Positions 7,446 through 17,107 of a stretch of 64,000 nt of DNA are shown piece by piece. Positions within the stretch are counted from its first letter, which is position 1. Each line of letters begins with the position of its first letter. A program made the position numbers and the translations under genes. This DNA comes from Alphaproteobacteria bacterium (GTDB lineage: Bacteria; Pseudomonadota; Alphaproteobacteria; GCA-2731375), in the NCBI GenBank assembly GCA_016776605.1, contig JADHTB010000008.1:1-64000 (forward strand), written 5' to 3'. Under the pieces are notes generated by a model. That model worked only from the letters and a program-made list of their open reading frames with translations. It did not search any database and had not been told where the DNA came from.

Positions 7446-8101
7446 TAGGGTACCGCCGGGCGGAATATCAGGGAGAGATTACCCGCCGGCATATCCACCT
7501 GCTGGGACAATTCCAAGCCATGGCTTTCGGCGGTGGCGACGACTTGATCGAAATCCCGCAAACCCCACGACGGATCACGGCCTTTTAAAAAGCGGTCGAA
7601 TTGCGCATCGCTTTCCGTGGCCGGCTTGCCGTCACGCAAAAACGGGCCATAGAGAAACAGAATACCATGGCTGGGCAACAGCCGGCCGGCGGCGGCCAAC
7701 AGGCCCATGCCGGCGGCCCAGGGCGCAATATGGATCATATTTGCGCTGAACATGACCGTCAGATCCTCGCCGATGTCCGCCAGTGGCCAATCGTCCGCCC
7801 CGGCATCCAATAATCGGGCGGGCAGAATATTATCGCTCTTCGCCTCCCGCGCCCAGGCATCGATACCGGCCAGGGCTTCGGGATCAATGTCGGAGGGGGC
7901 CCAGCGGTGCCGGGGAAATTCAGCGGCATACCAGGCGCCATGCTGACCGCTGCCCGAGGCGATCTCCAGGATCGTGCCGGCAGCGGGCAGCACCGTACGC
8001 AGCACCGCCAAAATCGGTTCACGGTTGCGCACCGCCGCCGGCGCATTCAACCGCCCGCTATCGCCCACGGCCACAAAGTTCGGTTTGTTGTCCGATATCA
8101 T
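7445..8101 (-). CDS. DUF938-family SAM-dependent methyltransferase
   Basis: A 218-residue class I methyltransferase-like protein. It has the DUF938 layout: NREPILAVL near the start, motif I LEIASGSGQHGAWYA (about residues 45-59), an acidic motif II in PSDIDPEAL, FSANMIHIAPW, and the LYGPFLRDGKPATES stretch that is distinctive of the family. The substrate is unknown. The ATG at 8101 has GGGAACAGG upstream and lies 13 bases after the SDR stop, so both belong to one leftward operon. A longer frame overlaps the SDR gene and is rejected. Confidence 0.85.
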   Translation of the reverse strand: MISDNKPNFVAVGDSGRLNAPAAVRNREPILAVLRTVLPAAGTILEIASGSGQHGAWYAAEFPRHRWAPSDIDPEALAGIDAWAREAKSDNILPARLLDAGADDWPLADIGEDLTVMFSANMIHIAPWAAGMGLLAAAGRLLPSHGILFLYGPFLRDGKPATESDAQFDRFLKGRDPSWGLRDFDQVVATAESHGLELSQQVDMPAGNLSLIFRPAVP

Positions 8102-8114
8102 CCTGTTCCCGCCC

Positions 8115-8939
8115 CTAAAGCCGGCCGCCGTCGCAGACCAACACCTGGCCGGTGATATAATCCGCCTCGGGCAGACATAGCAGATAAACCGCGCCGGCGG
8201 CTTCCGCCACCTGTCCCGGCCGTCCCAGGGAAATGTTCGCATATTTTTCCTTGGCCATTTTGCTGGGGAAACCCACCTTGTAGTGGCGGCCATGCACCTC
8301 TATTTCCGCCGGCTGATCGTCGAAGGACTGGGTCAGACGGGTTTCAATAAACCCAAATGCCACCGCATTGACGTTAACCCCATAGCGGCCCCATTCCTTG
8401 GCCAGGGTGTTGGTCATGCCAACCACGGCCATCTTGCCGGCCGCATAGGCAACCTGGGTGGCCGAACCATAGATGCCCGAGACGGATGAGATATTGACCA
8501 CCTTGCGCTGCACCAGGGCGCCTTGTTCGATTTCGCGTTTGGCGCATTCACGGAAATGTTGGCTGGCGGCGCGCAAAATACGAAACGGCGCGGTGGCGTG
8601 AACATCCAGCATGGCCTGCCATTGCTCGTCGGTATTGCGCTGGATCGTGGTGTTCCAGATATAACCGGCGTTATTGACGATGATATCCAGCCCACCCAGG
8701 CCATCCAGCGCCGCATCGACGATCCGATCACCGAAATCCACCGCCGCCACGTCGCCGTTACAACAGATGGCGCGGCCCCCCAGCCCCTCTATCAATGCCA
8801 GGGTCTCGGCCGCCGGTTCATCGTCCAAATCGTTGACCACCACCGCCGCCCCCGACCCGGCCAGCTTCAGGGCGATGGCGCGGCCAATCCCCCGGCCCGA
8901 CCCCGTAACGATGGCAACCTTGCCCGCAAGTACGCTCAT
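8115..8939 (-). CDS. SDR-family oxidoreductase
   Basis: A 274-residue NAD(P)-dependent short-chain dehydrogenase. TGSGRGIG (residues 12-19), NDLDDE after strand two, NNAG, NISSVSG and YAAGK give the complete catalytic set, and the C terminus VLVCDGG is typical. An insertion around ESQ/QSFDDQPAEIEVHGRHYKVGFP lengthens the substrate-binding loop beyond the usual 250 residues. Substrate is not assignable. It lies 45 bases after the ThDP enzyme and 13 before the methyltransferase, and the three probably form one operon. Confidence 0.87.
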   Translation of the reverse strand: MSVLAGKVAIVTGSGRGIGRAIALKLAGSGAAVVVNDLDDEPAAETLALIEGLGGRAICCNGDVAAVDFGDRIVDAALDGLGGLDIIVNNAGYIWNTTIQRNTDEQWQAMLDVHATAPFRILRAASQHFRECAKREIEQGALVQRKVVNISSVSGIYGSATQVAYAAGKMAVVGMTNTLAKEWGRYGVNVNAVAFGFIETRLTQSFDDQPAEIEVHGRHYKVGFPSKMAKEKYANISLGRPGQVAEAAGAVYLLCLPEADYITGQVLVCDGGRL

Positions 8940-8984
8940 GTCATCCGCCTCGCTGTCTGGGTGATATCAGTCAAACTGGATACC

Positions 8985-10670
8985 CTAGGATTTTAGACGC
9001 GCCACCGCCGCCTCGCGGATGGCGGTCAGGGTGGTGCGGGTGGTGATCGCCTCGGGGTCGGTGCGCAGTTCCAGCACCGCCACCTTGTCGGCGGCCAGGG
9101 CGCGCTCCAGGGCAGCGGCAAAATTCTCGCTGCGTTCGACGATCTCGCCATAGGCGCCGAACGATTGCGCATAGGCGGCAAAATCAGGATTGCGCAATTC
9201 GGTCGCCACCTCCCGGCCTGGATACTCTCGCTCCTGATGCATGCGAATGGTGCCGAACATGCCGTTGTTGATGACCAGATAAATTGGTTTCAGGTCATAT
9301 TGCAGGGCCGTCGCCAATTCGTTGCCGGCCATCAAAAAGCCGCCATCGCCGACAAAACAGATGGTCGTGCGTTCGGGATAGACCAAGGCCGCCGCCAGGG
9401 CCGCCGGCACGCCATAGCCCATGGCGCCGTTGGTCGGGCCAACTTGGCTGGGATAGACAGAAAATGGCAGGTATCGATGGGCCCAGCCGGAAAAATTACC
9501 CGCATCATTGGCCACCAAAGTGTCCCTGGGCAGGCGTTCGCGCAACACCGTCAGGACATCCGCCAGGTCCAGATCGCCCAGAGTTGGCTGGATTTCAATA
9601 TAACCCAGATATTCCTGGCGGGCGGCCACCAGATCCCCGGCCCAGGCGGCCCCATCCACCGGCTCCATGGCCAACGCAGCGGCGGCGAAGGCCGCCATGC
9701 CGGCGTTGATGGGCAGTTCGGCCTGATAGACCCGGCCCAACTCCTCGGCATCCGGGTGAATATGGACCAGGGGCTGTTCCGGCACCGGAATATTCAGCAA
9801 TGAATAACCTTGCGAGGTCTGTTCCCCAATACGCGGCCCCACCGCCAGTAACAGATCGGTTTCCCGCAAACGTTCGATTAGCTTTGGGTTACAGCCGATA
9901 CCCACTTCGCCCACATAATTGTCGTGGTAATTGTCAAACCGGTCCTGATTGCGGAAGGCGCAGCAGACGGGCAGGCCATTGGCTTCGGCAAAAGCGGTGA
10001 TATCGGCCACGGCCTTTGGTGTCCAGGTGCCGCCACCCAGCATCATGATTGGCCGCTTCGCCGCCGCCAGCATGCCGCGAAGCTGTGCCATATCGTCCGG
10101 ACCCGGATGGGCCTGGACGGCACGATAGGCCCTGGCATCGCCGACCCCGGTCGGCTCGCGCAACATATCCTCGGGCAGGGATATGGCAACCGGGCCGGGA
10201 CGGCCGGACGTCGCCACCTGGAAGGCCTGGTTGACCAGTTCCGGAATGCGGCCCGGATCCATGATCTCCGCCGACCATTTACTGACCTGGCCAAAGAAAC
10301 GGCGAAAATCCATTTCCTGGAATGCCTCGCGCTCCATCATCTCGCGGCCGACCTGGCCGACGAACAGGATCAGGGGCGAGCTGTCCTGAAAGGCCGTGTG
10401 CAGGCCAACCACCGCATGACAGGCGCCAGGGCCCCGGGTGACGAAACAGATACCGGGCCGGCCCGTCAATTTGCCATAGGCTTCCGCCATGTTGGCTGCG
10501 TTGGCTTCGTGCCGGCAGGTCAACAGACGAATTTCGGGGGCATCGTGCAGGGCGTCCAGCGCTGCCAGATAGCTCTCGCCGGGCACGCAAAAAACCGTAT
10601 CGACGCCGTGAATTTTCAACTGATCGACCAGGATCTGGCCGCCTGTACGCATGTTCGAGCTATTGGGCAT
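8985..10670 (-). CDS. Thiamine-diphosphate-dependent enzyme (acetolactate synthase-like)
   Basis: A 561-residue protein with the three ThDP-enzyme domains. The N-terminal pyrimidine-binding domain has the catalytic glutamate in CRHEANAANMAEAYG near residue 53. A central nucleotide-binding fold follows. The C-terminal diphosphate-binding domain has GDGGF...NN (about residues 445-473). It resembles the large subunit of acetolactate synthase, but no small regulatory subunit is adjacent and the operon partners are an SDR and a methyltransferase. It may therefore be a catabolic carboligase or decarboxylase (oxalyl-CoA, sulfoacetaldehyde or glyoxylate type) rather than an ilvB. The first of two close methionines is used as start. 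Confidence 0.85.
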   Translation of the reverse strand: MPNSSNMRTGGQILVDQLKIHGVDTVFCVPGESYLAALDALHDAPEIRLLTCRHEANAANMAEAYGKLTGRPGICFVTRGPGACHAVVGLHTAFQDSSPLILFVGQVGREMMEREAFQEMDFRRFFGQVSKWSAEIMDPGRIPELVNQAFQVATSGRPGPVAISLPEDMLREPTGVGDARAYRAVQAHPGPDDMAQLRGMLAAAKRPIMMLGGGTWTPKAVADITAFAEANGLPVCCAFRNQDRFDNYHDNYVGEVGIGCNPKLIERLRETDLLLAVGPRIGEQTSQGYSLLNIPVPEQPLVHIHPDAEELGRVYQAELPINAGMAAFAAAALAMEPVDGAAWAGDLVAARQEYLGYIEIQPTLGDLDLADVLTVLRERLPRDTLVANDAGNFSGWAHRYLPFSVYPSQVGPTNGAMGYGVPAALAAALVYPERTTICFVGDGGFLMAGNELATALQYDLKPIYLVINNGMFGTIRMHQEREYPGREVATELRNPDFAAYAQSFGAYGEIVERSENFAAALERALAADKVAVLELRTDPEAITTRTTLTAIREAAVARLKS

Positions 10671-10758
10671 GTTGGCTTGGTTCCGTGCTGGGCTGCGGGT
10701 TAAGAAGAGGGCGGAATACTAGACCAAGGTTGCCTAACGCGCCAAGCTCCGCGCTGTG

Positions 10759-13617
10759 TCATGGGCGGGGTATGGGGTCGTTTGTTACAAGTTTGCCCCT
10801 AACAAAGTGCTGATAAAGATAACCGATACCGATCAATGCGAGGCCGAGGCCGACAAATGAGGCTACACGATATAAACCGCTTAAGGCGCTCATATCGATT
10901 AGGAATACCTTGGCCACGGTCACCAGAACAATTGCCAGGGAGGCCCAGCGAATTTGTGCTACCTCACGCCACATGCCGATTGCCAATAGTGCACCGCCAT
11001 AAAGCAGCCAAGCGACCGAGTAGCTGTAATGTTCCAGATCGCTGTTGATGTAACCCCAAAGGATGCTGCCATTAAAAAATTGCCTCACTTCAAAAGAAAT
11101 AAATATTAGAAATTCCACCAATCCAATTATCATAGCCACCGCCGCCAAACGGGGGCTACCGCGTTGTTGGAACAGGCGTGCAAATAGAAAGCTGAATAAC
11201 GCGGGCACGGCGAATGCCGGAATCAGCCAGTTGAGAAAGACCAACTCGCCCACCGACGGAGAATGCATCCAATCGTGGTCGATCAGGAGAATGCTCATAT
11301 GGCCGAGCGCCATCAACAACAGGGTACGCCAAGCCCAGCGGAATGCCCAACGATCCCGCCAATTGCTACGTGTGGCCAAGCCATATGCCATGCATAACCA
11401 TGCAGTCATCTGGACCGCCTTTTCCGCAAATTCGTAGCTACCGCCCAGTGAGCCGGCCATAAGTTGGCGGATTTCGAAAGTTACCAGCAATACAGTGAAT
11501 GCCAACCCGCCCACTTCGAGCAAATTTACCAACTTAACCTGTCTCAGATTTCGAAATTCATGAGCGGCGTAGAAAAATGATATCGCAGGAATGCCATAAC
11601 CGAAAAGAACCCAATTTAGGATCGGCCAACCGCCCAAATGATAGTCCAGAATATTCTCGTTAAAGGATAAGCGGACGACGACGACCGTAGCGACGACCCA
11701 CGCCACATAATACAGTGCCCGAACTGAAATACGGCCAGTGATCCAAGCCAATGCCGGCAATTGAACAGACAAAGCGACTGTCAACCAAGCCTCGCGCAAG
11801 GTCATGGTCAACGTTAAACTGATCGCGGCGACGACAGCCGCGGCATAGAGCCCCAGGGCTTCATTCAGACCAGCAGAGGCATTGAACTTCTGCAAACGCA
11901 TGCAGGCCGCAAGCGCGCTGCCAGCAAGAAAAATTGATGCGAAGCCCCAGGTAAAATCCACGGTGAAATCAGCAATTCGCCAATAGCTCACTATTACCAG
12001 CACAATCGGTACCGCCGCCGATATGCTAGCCCAAACAACTGATCGTCGGGCTCCCCAAACCGCCGCGAAGCCGCCTACTGCGTGGAGCGTGCCGAAAATA
12101 GAAGCGGTAATCAAAAACGCCTGCAATTCGGGCGGTATCACCGGACCTATGGCCCGGCCATGGCCACTGCCTTCGATTTCATAAAATGGTCCGACTACCG
12201 AAATAATTGATGGAAAATGCCAAAGCGCAATGGCGATTACGCTGGTGGCCGCTGCCACAACAGCCAACAGATCGAACCGCTGTCGCCATCGTCCAAAATA
12301 TAGGTAACCTGCCGCCAGGGCGAACAGGATCGCGAGAGAAACAATCTGATAGTTGTCCAGGCGGACTAAAACAATGGCAAGCAAAGCGATTGCAGTCGCT
12401 GTGACCCAAAATACCAATTCCGGACCGGCCGCGATTTCCGCCAGACTTGATTTTGCAGCGTCATCTTGCAGCACAAAACCCGCCAAGACATAAAGCGATA
12501 TCCCGGCAACAACAAGGAGATATAGTCCTATGGGCAGTGTATCGCCAACCTGCCAAACACGCAGGGTCCAGAACGACGGCCATAGCAGGGAGCCGGCCAA
12601 AACCGCCCACGCCAGCCAACGCCATGCCATGTAGCGCACGATCGCCATGCCGCTTGCCGTTAACAAAAGCAGGTAAGGAAACAATCCCCACGCCATCGGT
12701 TGACCGGTTGCCAACAGCATCGGCGTCAAATAGCCGGCAACCAAGCCAAGCAAGGCAACAAATGGTCCTTGCAATATCGAGAGACCCAAGGCAAGCAACG
12801 CCAGCGTCGCCATTAAAACGAAGGCCACGAGCGGGCTAATCAGATCATAAAGAACATAAGCAGTATAACAGCTGGCCAGAGATGCGAACAGACCAGCCGA
12901 GGTAATGGCGGGCGGGATATAGTTCGGCTGCACCGAGGCGAGTGCCCGTTGCAACGGCCGGCGGCGAAGCCATTCGCCTCCCGCCATTAGAACGAGACCA
13001 AACAGCCCCCCTAAACTCACCCGGACGACCGGACTAAGCCAACCTTGTTCTATGGAGTGCTTCACCATGAATATGCTGCCAATTGCAACGGTCACGGCGC
13101 CTAACCAAACCATCCATTGCGTGGCAAACTTTTCTTCAATTTGCGTATTCAGCCGCGCGGGCGGTGTCTGTGCTGGTTGCCCCTGAACACTCTTCGGTGG
13201 AGTGCGTGGATCGTTCCACTTTAATTCAGTTTCTTGTTTTGCTCGATTGGGCGGGGGAACATCCATCGCAGCCAAATTGCTGTCGGGTGCGGGTTGCGGC
13301 GTCGGCTCATGCGCCGGAGGCACATCGATTTGAGCGCCGTCGTTTAACTGACGTCGTAGCACCACTAACTGACGTCGCAGCGCCCAGACTTCCTTTCGCA
13401 ACTCGTTAACACTCTGTTGCCATTCAAGGCCTCTACTCTCAATAATTCTTTCGTGCTTGAACCAAGCCAAAAGACCGAATAATGGGGCGATTAAAATATA
13501 GGCAAAGAAGGCAAGCGCGAGCGCCCAGAGAAAAAACAATTCAATTCTCCCCAGATGAAATTCGAAGCGAGCGTAACCGTACTCCATTTCAACAAACGCG
13601 GTAATATATAACTGCAT
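10759..13617 (-). CDS. DUF2339 multispanning membrane protein
   Basis: A 952-residue membrane protein with one N-terminal hydrophobic segment (about residues 27-52), a cytosolic coiled coil (about 60-95) and a Pro-rich linker. More than twenty further hydrophobic segments start with the DUF2339 signature ATQWMVWLGAVTVAIGSIF and GGEWLRRRP, and the GLVAGYLTPMLLATG block follows. The function of DUF2339 proteins is unknown. The gene looks less GC-rich than its neighbours, with more A/T-ending codons, which may reflect transfer or relaxed constraint. It stands alone, 88 bp from the ThDP gene start and 224 bp from the decarboxylase stop. Confidence 0.85.
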   Translation of the reverse strand: MQLYITAFVEMEYGYARFEFHLGRIELFFLWALALAFFAYILIAPLFGLLAWFKHERIIESRGLEWQQSVNELRKEVWALRRQLVVLRRQLNDGAQIDVPPAHEPTPQPAPDSNLAAMDVPPPNRAKQETELKWNDPRTPPKSVQGQPAQTPPARLNTQIEEKFATQWMVWLGAVTVAIGSIFMVKHSIEQGWLSPVVRVSLGGLFGLVLMAGGEWLRRRPLQRALASVQPNYIPPAITSAGLFASLASCYTAYVLYDLISPLVAFVLMATLALLALGLSILQGPFVALLGLVAGYLTPMLLATGQPMAWGLFPYLLLLTASGMAIVRYMAWRWLAWAVLAGSLLWPSFWTLRVWQVGDTLPIGLYLLVVAGISLYVLAGFVLQDDAAKSSLAEIAAGPELVFWVTATAIALLAIVLVRLDNYQIVSLAILFALAAGYLYFGRWRQRFDLLAVVAAATSVIAIALWHFPSIISVVGPFYEIEGSGHGRAIGPVIPPELQAFLITASIFGTLHAVGGFAAVWGARRSVVWASISAAVPIVLVIVSYWRIADFTVDFTWGFASIFLAGSALAACMRLQKFNASAGLNEALGLYAAAVVAAISLTLTMTLREAWLTVALSVQLPALAWITGRISVRALYYVAWVVATVVVVRLSFNENILDYHLGGWPILNWVLFGYGIPAISFFYAAHEFRNLRQVKLVNLLEVGGLAFTVLLVTFEIRQLMAGSLGGSYEFAEKAVQMTAWLCMAYGLATRSNWRDRWAFRWAWRTLLLMALGHMSILLIDHDWMHSPSVGELVFLNWLIPAFAVPALFSFLFARLFQQRGSPRLAAVAMIIGLVEFLIFISFEVRQFFNGSILWGYINSDLEHYSYSVAWLLYGGALLAIGMWREVAQIRWASLAIVLVTVAKVFLIDMSALSGLYRVASFVGLGLALIGIGYLYQHFVRGKLVTNDPIPRP

Positions 13618-13841
13618 TTACACTTCGAACGACCCGATTGGATCGGGGTCCGCACATGGAGGCTCATATTAGCCCTGGTCTCAAAATATTGCGTCGGCGG
13701 GAGGCTAACAAACGACGGCCAGGAGGCACGGGTAGGCTTTAGAGCGCCGGCGCGGCCCGCCTGTTTCGATAAGCACCGGACAATGTGTCCCATTTCCTGA
13801 TCGACAGATTTATCCGTAACGGCAGTTGGTCGAAAATGGCG

Positions 13842-15263
13842 CTATGCAGACAATCCACGCGCTGTGTCCTGGATGGTTTGCCATGCGGCGGCAACGTGGC
13901 GGCGTTCGGTATTGGTCTGGCCGACGGAAAACCGGATGCTGTAGGCGCCGTTGACATTGTTCTGGGTCAGATACAACGCGCCGGAGTTGTTGAGTTCATG
14001 CAGCAGGTTTTCATTCAGACGATCCAGTGCGCCCGGGTCATCCAGGCCCGCCGGGTGATAGCGGAAATTGAACAAGGCCAGGGATACGGGCGCCAGCAAT
14101 TCAAAGTCCGCCGCCGCCTCCATCCAACCGGCGGCTTCCCTGGCCCATTCGATATGAGCTGCAATGCGCCGGCGAATTTCCCCGACGCCATAGCTGCGCA
14201 GTACGAACCATAATTTCAGGGCGCGGAAGCGGCGGCCCAGCGGTACGCTCCAATTTCGATAGTCGATCACCTGATCGCCTTCGCGGGTCTTCAAAAACGC
14301 CGGCGATATGTCCAGGGTCCGTATCAGGTCATCCGGCGAACGGACAAAGTGGGCCGAACAGTCAAAATTTGTGAACAGCCATTTGTGCGGATTGAAAACA
14401 AAACTATCCACCGCCCCTATTTCATCGATCATCCAGCGCCATTCCGGCAGCACCAGGGCGGAACCGGCCCAGGCCGCATCCACGTGCAAATAGATGCCGT
14501 GCCGTTGGCATAGTTCGCCAATGGGACCCAGGGGATCGATGGCGCCGACGCCGGTGGTGCCCAGGGTGGCAATGACACAGCAGGGTTTGCGCCCGGCGGC
14601 GATATCAGCCTCAATCGCCGCCGCCAAGGCCTGCGGCTGCATGGCGAAATTGCCGTCGACGGGGATCTTACGTAGATATTCCAGGCCCATACCGGCCACC
14701 ATGACATCCTTGTCGGCGGCGGAATGCACCTGTTCCGAGACATAGACGCATAACGGCGGCAGGGCGATCAGGCCCTCGGCATTGCCGCGCCAACCGCTGG
14801 CCCGTTCCCGCGCCGTCAACAGGGCGCAGAGCATGGCGGAGGACGCGCTGTCCTGAATGACACCGGCGAAGCCTTCGGGCAGGCCGATCATCTGGCGCAG
14901 CCAGTCCATCACCCGTGTTTCCATCTCGGTCGCCGCCGGCGAGGTCTGCCACATCATGCATTGCGGCGCCACGGTCGCCACCAGCATCTCCGCCAGGACC
15001 GCCGGCGGCGAAGAATTAGCGGGGAAAAAGGCAAAGAAGGACGGATGTTGCCAATGGGTGATGCCGGGCATGACGACGCTCTGAAAATCGGCGAAAATCT
15101 GCTCCATCGCCTCGCCCTCTTCCGGGGCCGAGAGGGCAAGTTGGGCCGCGATATCGCCCGGTTGCACCTTCGCCATCACCGGGTATTCTTCCACCCCGGC
15201 CAGATAGTCCGCCATCCAATCAACAAAAGCGTGGCCGTGGCGGCGAAATTCTTCGTTATCCAT
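13842..15263 (-). CDS. Pyridoxal-phosphate-dependent (aromatic) amino acid decarboxylase
   Basis: A 473-residue group II decarboxylase. HPSFFAFFPANSS (about residues 68-80), VDAAWAGSALVLPE, and the cofactor lysine in FNPHKWLFTNFDCS (near residue 300) match the aromatic-L-amino-acid/tyrosine/tryptophan decarboxylase branch. Likely products are amines such as tyramine or phenethylamine, but the exact substrate cannot be told. The ATG at 15263 has GGGAGAG five bases upstream, which decides it over an in-frame start further out. The divergent thioesterase gene starts at 15331. Confidence 0.88.
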   Translation of the reverse strand: MDNEEFRRHGHAFVDWMADYLAGVEEYPVMAKVQPGDIAAQLALSAPEEGEAMEQIFADFQSVVMPGITHWQHPSFFAFFPANSSPPAVLAEMLVATVAPQCMMWQTSPAATEMETRVMDWLRQMIGLPEGFAGVIQDSASSAMLCALLTARERASGWRGNAEGLIALPPLCVYVSEQVHSAADKDVMVAGMGLEYLRKIPVDGNFAMQPQALAAAIEADIAAGRKPCCVIATLGTTGVGAIDPLGPIGELCQRHGIYLHVDAAWAGSALVLPEWRWMIDEIGAVDSFVFNPHKWLFTNFDCSAHFVRSPDDLIRTLDISPAFLKTREGDQVIDYRNWSVPLGRRFRALKLWFVLRSYGVGEIRRRIAAHIEWAREAAGWMEAAADFELLAPVSLALFNFRYHPAGLDDPGALDRLNENLLHELNNSGALYLTQNNVNGAYSIRFSVGQTNTERRHVAAAWQTIQDTARGLSA

Positions 15264-15330
15264 GATCTCTCCCGCGCCGATCAGGCATATAATCAAGCAA
15301 GCAAATAACAGTTAAATAGGACGTGGCGTA

Positions 15331-16230
15331 ATGAGTGAGTTTGTATCGATTTACCGGGGCGGTGTGAATGCCTGGGAATGCGACATCATGGGCCATTTCA
15401 ATGTGCAATTCTATGCCGCCAAACTATCCGAGGGCATGGGCCATCTGGGCCGCGCCATGGGCTTGACCCCAGCCCATGGCATCGTCCTGCGGCAACGGCG
15501 CAATTTCAACCGTTATCTTGGTGAATTACATGCCGGCGACCTGGTGGATATCCGCGCCGCCGTCCTGGCGGTCGATGCCGAAAGCGTCGACTTGCTGGCC
15601 GAAGTCGTGAATGGCACCACCGGACAGGTTTCGGCCACGTTCGAGGTGCACTGCGTAGGCCATGACCCGGCCATGGACCAGGCAAGGCCCTGGCCCCAAG
15701 ACGTACGGCAGCAAATGACGGCAATGGCCACCACGCCCGCCGGCCCATCCCGCCCAGCTACGGCCGGCGGCCCCGTGCCCGTCCAATCGGGCGCCATGGT
15801 GGAACCATTCATTTCATCGCGTGGCATGGTGGCGGCCTGGCATTGCGACCCCGATGGACAGATGTCGGCGCAGCACTATTACCGCATCGGTTTCGACGGC
15901 ATTGGCTATGTCCGCCACCGCACGGGCGTTACCAACGCCGTTGCCCAGGCCAACAAATGGGGCGGGGCGGCGCTTGAATATGCCCTTGACCTGCTTGCCC
16001 CAATCGGCGCCGGCGACCAATTCACCCTGCGTTCGGGTCTGTTGGCTCTAGGCGGCAAAACATTCCGCTTTGGCCATTGCCTGTACAACGACAGCAGCGA
16101 CGCGCTGGTCGCGACCTATGACGTGATCGGCTGCATGTTGGATTTGCAGGCCCGGCGGGCTATGACCATTCCCGACGAGATCAGGGCCCGGTCCCAGAAG
16201 CTGATAATCCCCTGGCCGCCAAGCGGTTAA
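15331..16230 (+). CDS. Double hot-dog acyl-CoA thioesterase family protein
   Basis: A 299-residue protein made of two hot-dog domains: YRGGVNAWECDIMGHFNVQFYA (positions about 8-29, with the DxMGHFN-type active-site segment) and a second repeat beginning SRGMVAAWHCDPDGQMSAQHYY (about 168-189). A Pro/Ala-rich linker separates them. Such proteins hydrolyse acyl-CoAs or aryl-CoAs in the cytosol. It is divergent from the decarboxylase and converges on an enoyl-CoA hydratase 14 bases away. The substrate is not assignable. Confidence 0.8.
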   Translation: MSEFVSIYRGGVNAWECDIMGHFNVQFYAAKLSEGMGHLGRAMGLTPAHGIVLRQRRNFNRYLGELHAGDLVDIRAAVLAVDAESVDLLAEVVNGTTGQVSATFEVHCVGHDPAMDQARPWPQDVRQQMTAMATTPAGPSRPATAGGPVPVQSGAMVEPFISSRGMVAAWHCDPDGQMSAQHYYRIGFDGIGYVRHRTGVTNAVAQANKWGGAALEYALDLLAPIGAGDQFTLRSGLLALGGKTFRFGHCLYNDSSDALVATYDVIGCMLDLQARRAMTIPDEIRARSQKLIIPWPPSG

Positions 16231-16244
16231 CGGTAAATACCCGG

Positions 16245-17105
16245 CTATTCGAACTCCCGTTCCTGCCACCAGGGGAAAAACTCGGGCATGTCGGTGCTGG
16301 GCTTCATGGTGTACTTGCCGGGGCGTTTTTCCAGGAACGACTGCACCCCTTCATAGGCGTCGGGCAGCTGGCCCATGCTGCGGATGCCGCGGCTGTCGAT
16401 CTTGTGGGCTTCCATGGGATGGTCGGCGCCCAACATTTTCCACATCATATGCCGGCACAGGGCCACCGATACGCCGGAGGTATTATCGGCAATTTCGCGG
16501 GCCACGGCGCGGGCCGTTGGCAGCAGATCATCGGGCGCCACCACCTGGCTGACCAGGCCGCCCTTCAGGGCCTCGTCAGCCGGGAAAACGCGCCCGCTCA
16601 TGACCCATTCCATGGCCTGACTGATACCCACGATGCGGGGCAGGAACCAGGAACTGCAGGCCTCCATCACCACGCCGCGGCGGGTAAAGACCAGCCCAAA
16701 TCGGGCCTCGGTCGAGGCAATGCGGATATCCATGGGCAGTTGCATGGTCACGCCCACCCCGGCGGCGGGGCCGTTGACGGCGGCAATCAACGGTTTTTTG
16801 GATTCGAACAGGCGCAGGCTGACCAGGCCGCCGCCATCGCGCCAATCCTCGATCGGCCCGGCCCCTTCCCGCTCTTTCATATCGAACGCTCCAGCGCCGC
16901 GCGACAGATCGGCCCCGGCGCAAAAGCCCCGGCCCGCGCCGGTGAAGATCACCGCACGCACATCGTCGTCCGCATCCGTCCGGTCCACGGCGTCGATGAT
17001 TTCGCCCAACATCACCTGGGTAAAGGCGTTCAGCTTATCGGGACGGTTCAGGGTAATGGTGGCGATACCGTCCTCGACGTCATACAAAATATCCTGGTAA
17101 CTCAC
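16245..17105 (-). CDS. Enoyl-CoA hydratase/isomerase family protein
   Basis: A 286-residue crotonase-fold protein. ITLNRPDKLNAF (about 18-29), the oxyanion-hole segment GRGFCAGADL, and NGPAAGVGVTMQLPMDIRIAS are present. The acidic residues expected after FTRRGVVMEACSS fit a hydratase-like site. The start is GTG, two bases after the stop of the carboxymuconolactone decarboxylase-like gene, so the pair is cotranscribed. It probably acts on an unsaturated acyl-CoA in a catabolic route. Specificity is unknown. Confidence 0.86.
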   Translation of the reverse strand: MSYQDILYDVEDGIATITLNRPDKLNAFTQVMLGEIIDAVDRTDADDDVRAVIFTGAGRGFCAGADLSRGAGAFDMKEREGAGPIEDWRDGGGLVSLRLFESKKPLIAAVNGPAAGVGVTMQLPMDIRIASTEARFGLVFTRRGVVMEACSSWFLPRIVGISQAMEWVMSGRVFPADEALKGGLVSQVVAPDDLLPTARAVAREIADNTSGVSVALCRHMMWKMLGADHPMEAHKIDSRGIRSMGQLPDAYEGVQSFLEKRPGKYTMKPSTDMPEFFPWWQEREFE

Positions 17106-17107
17106 GG

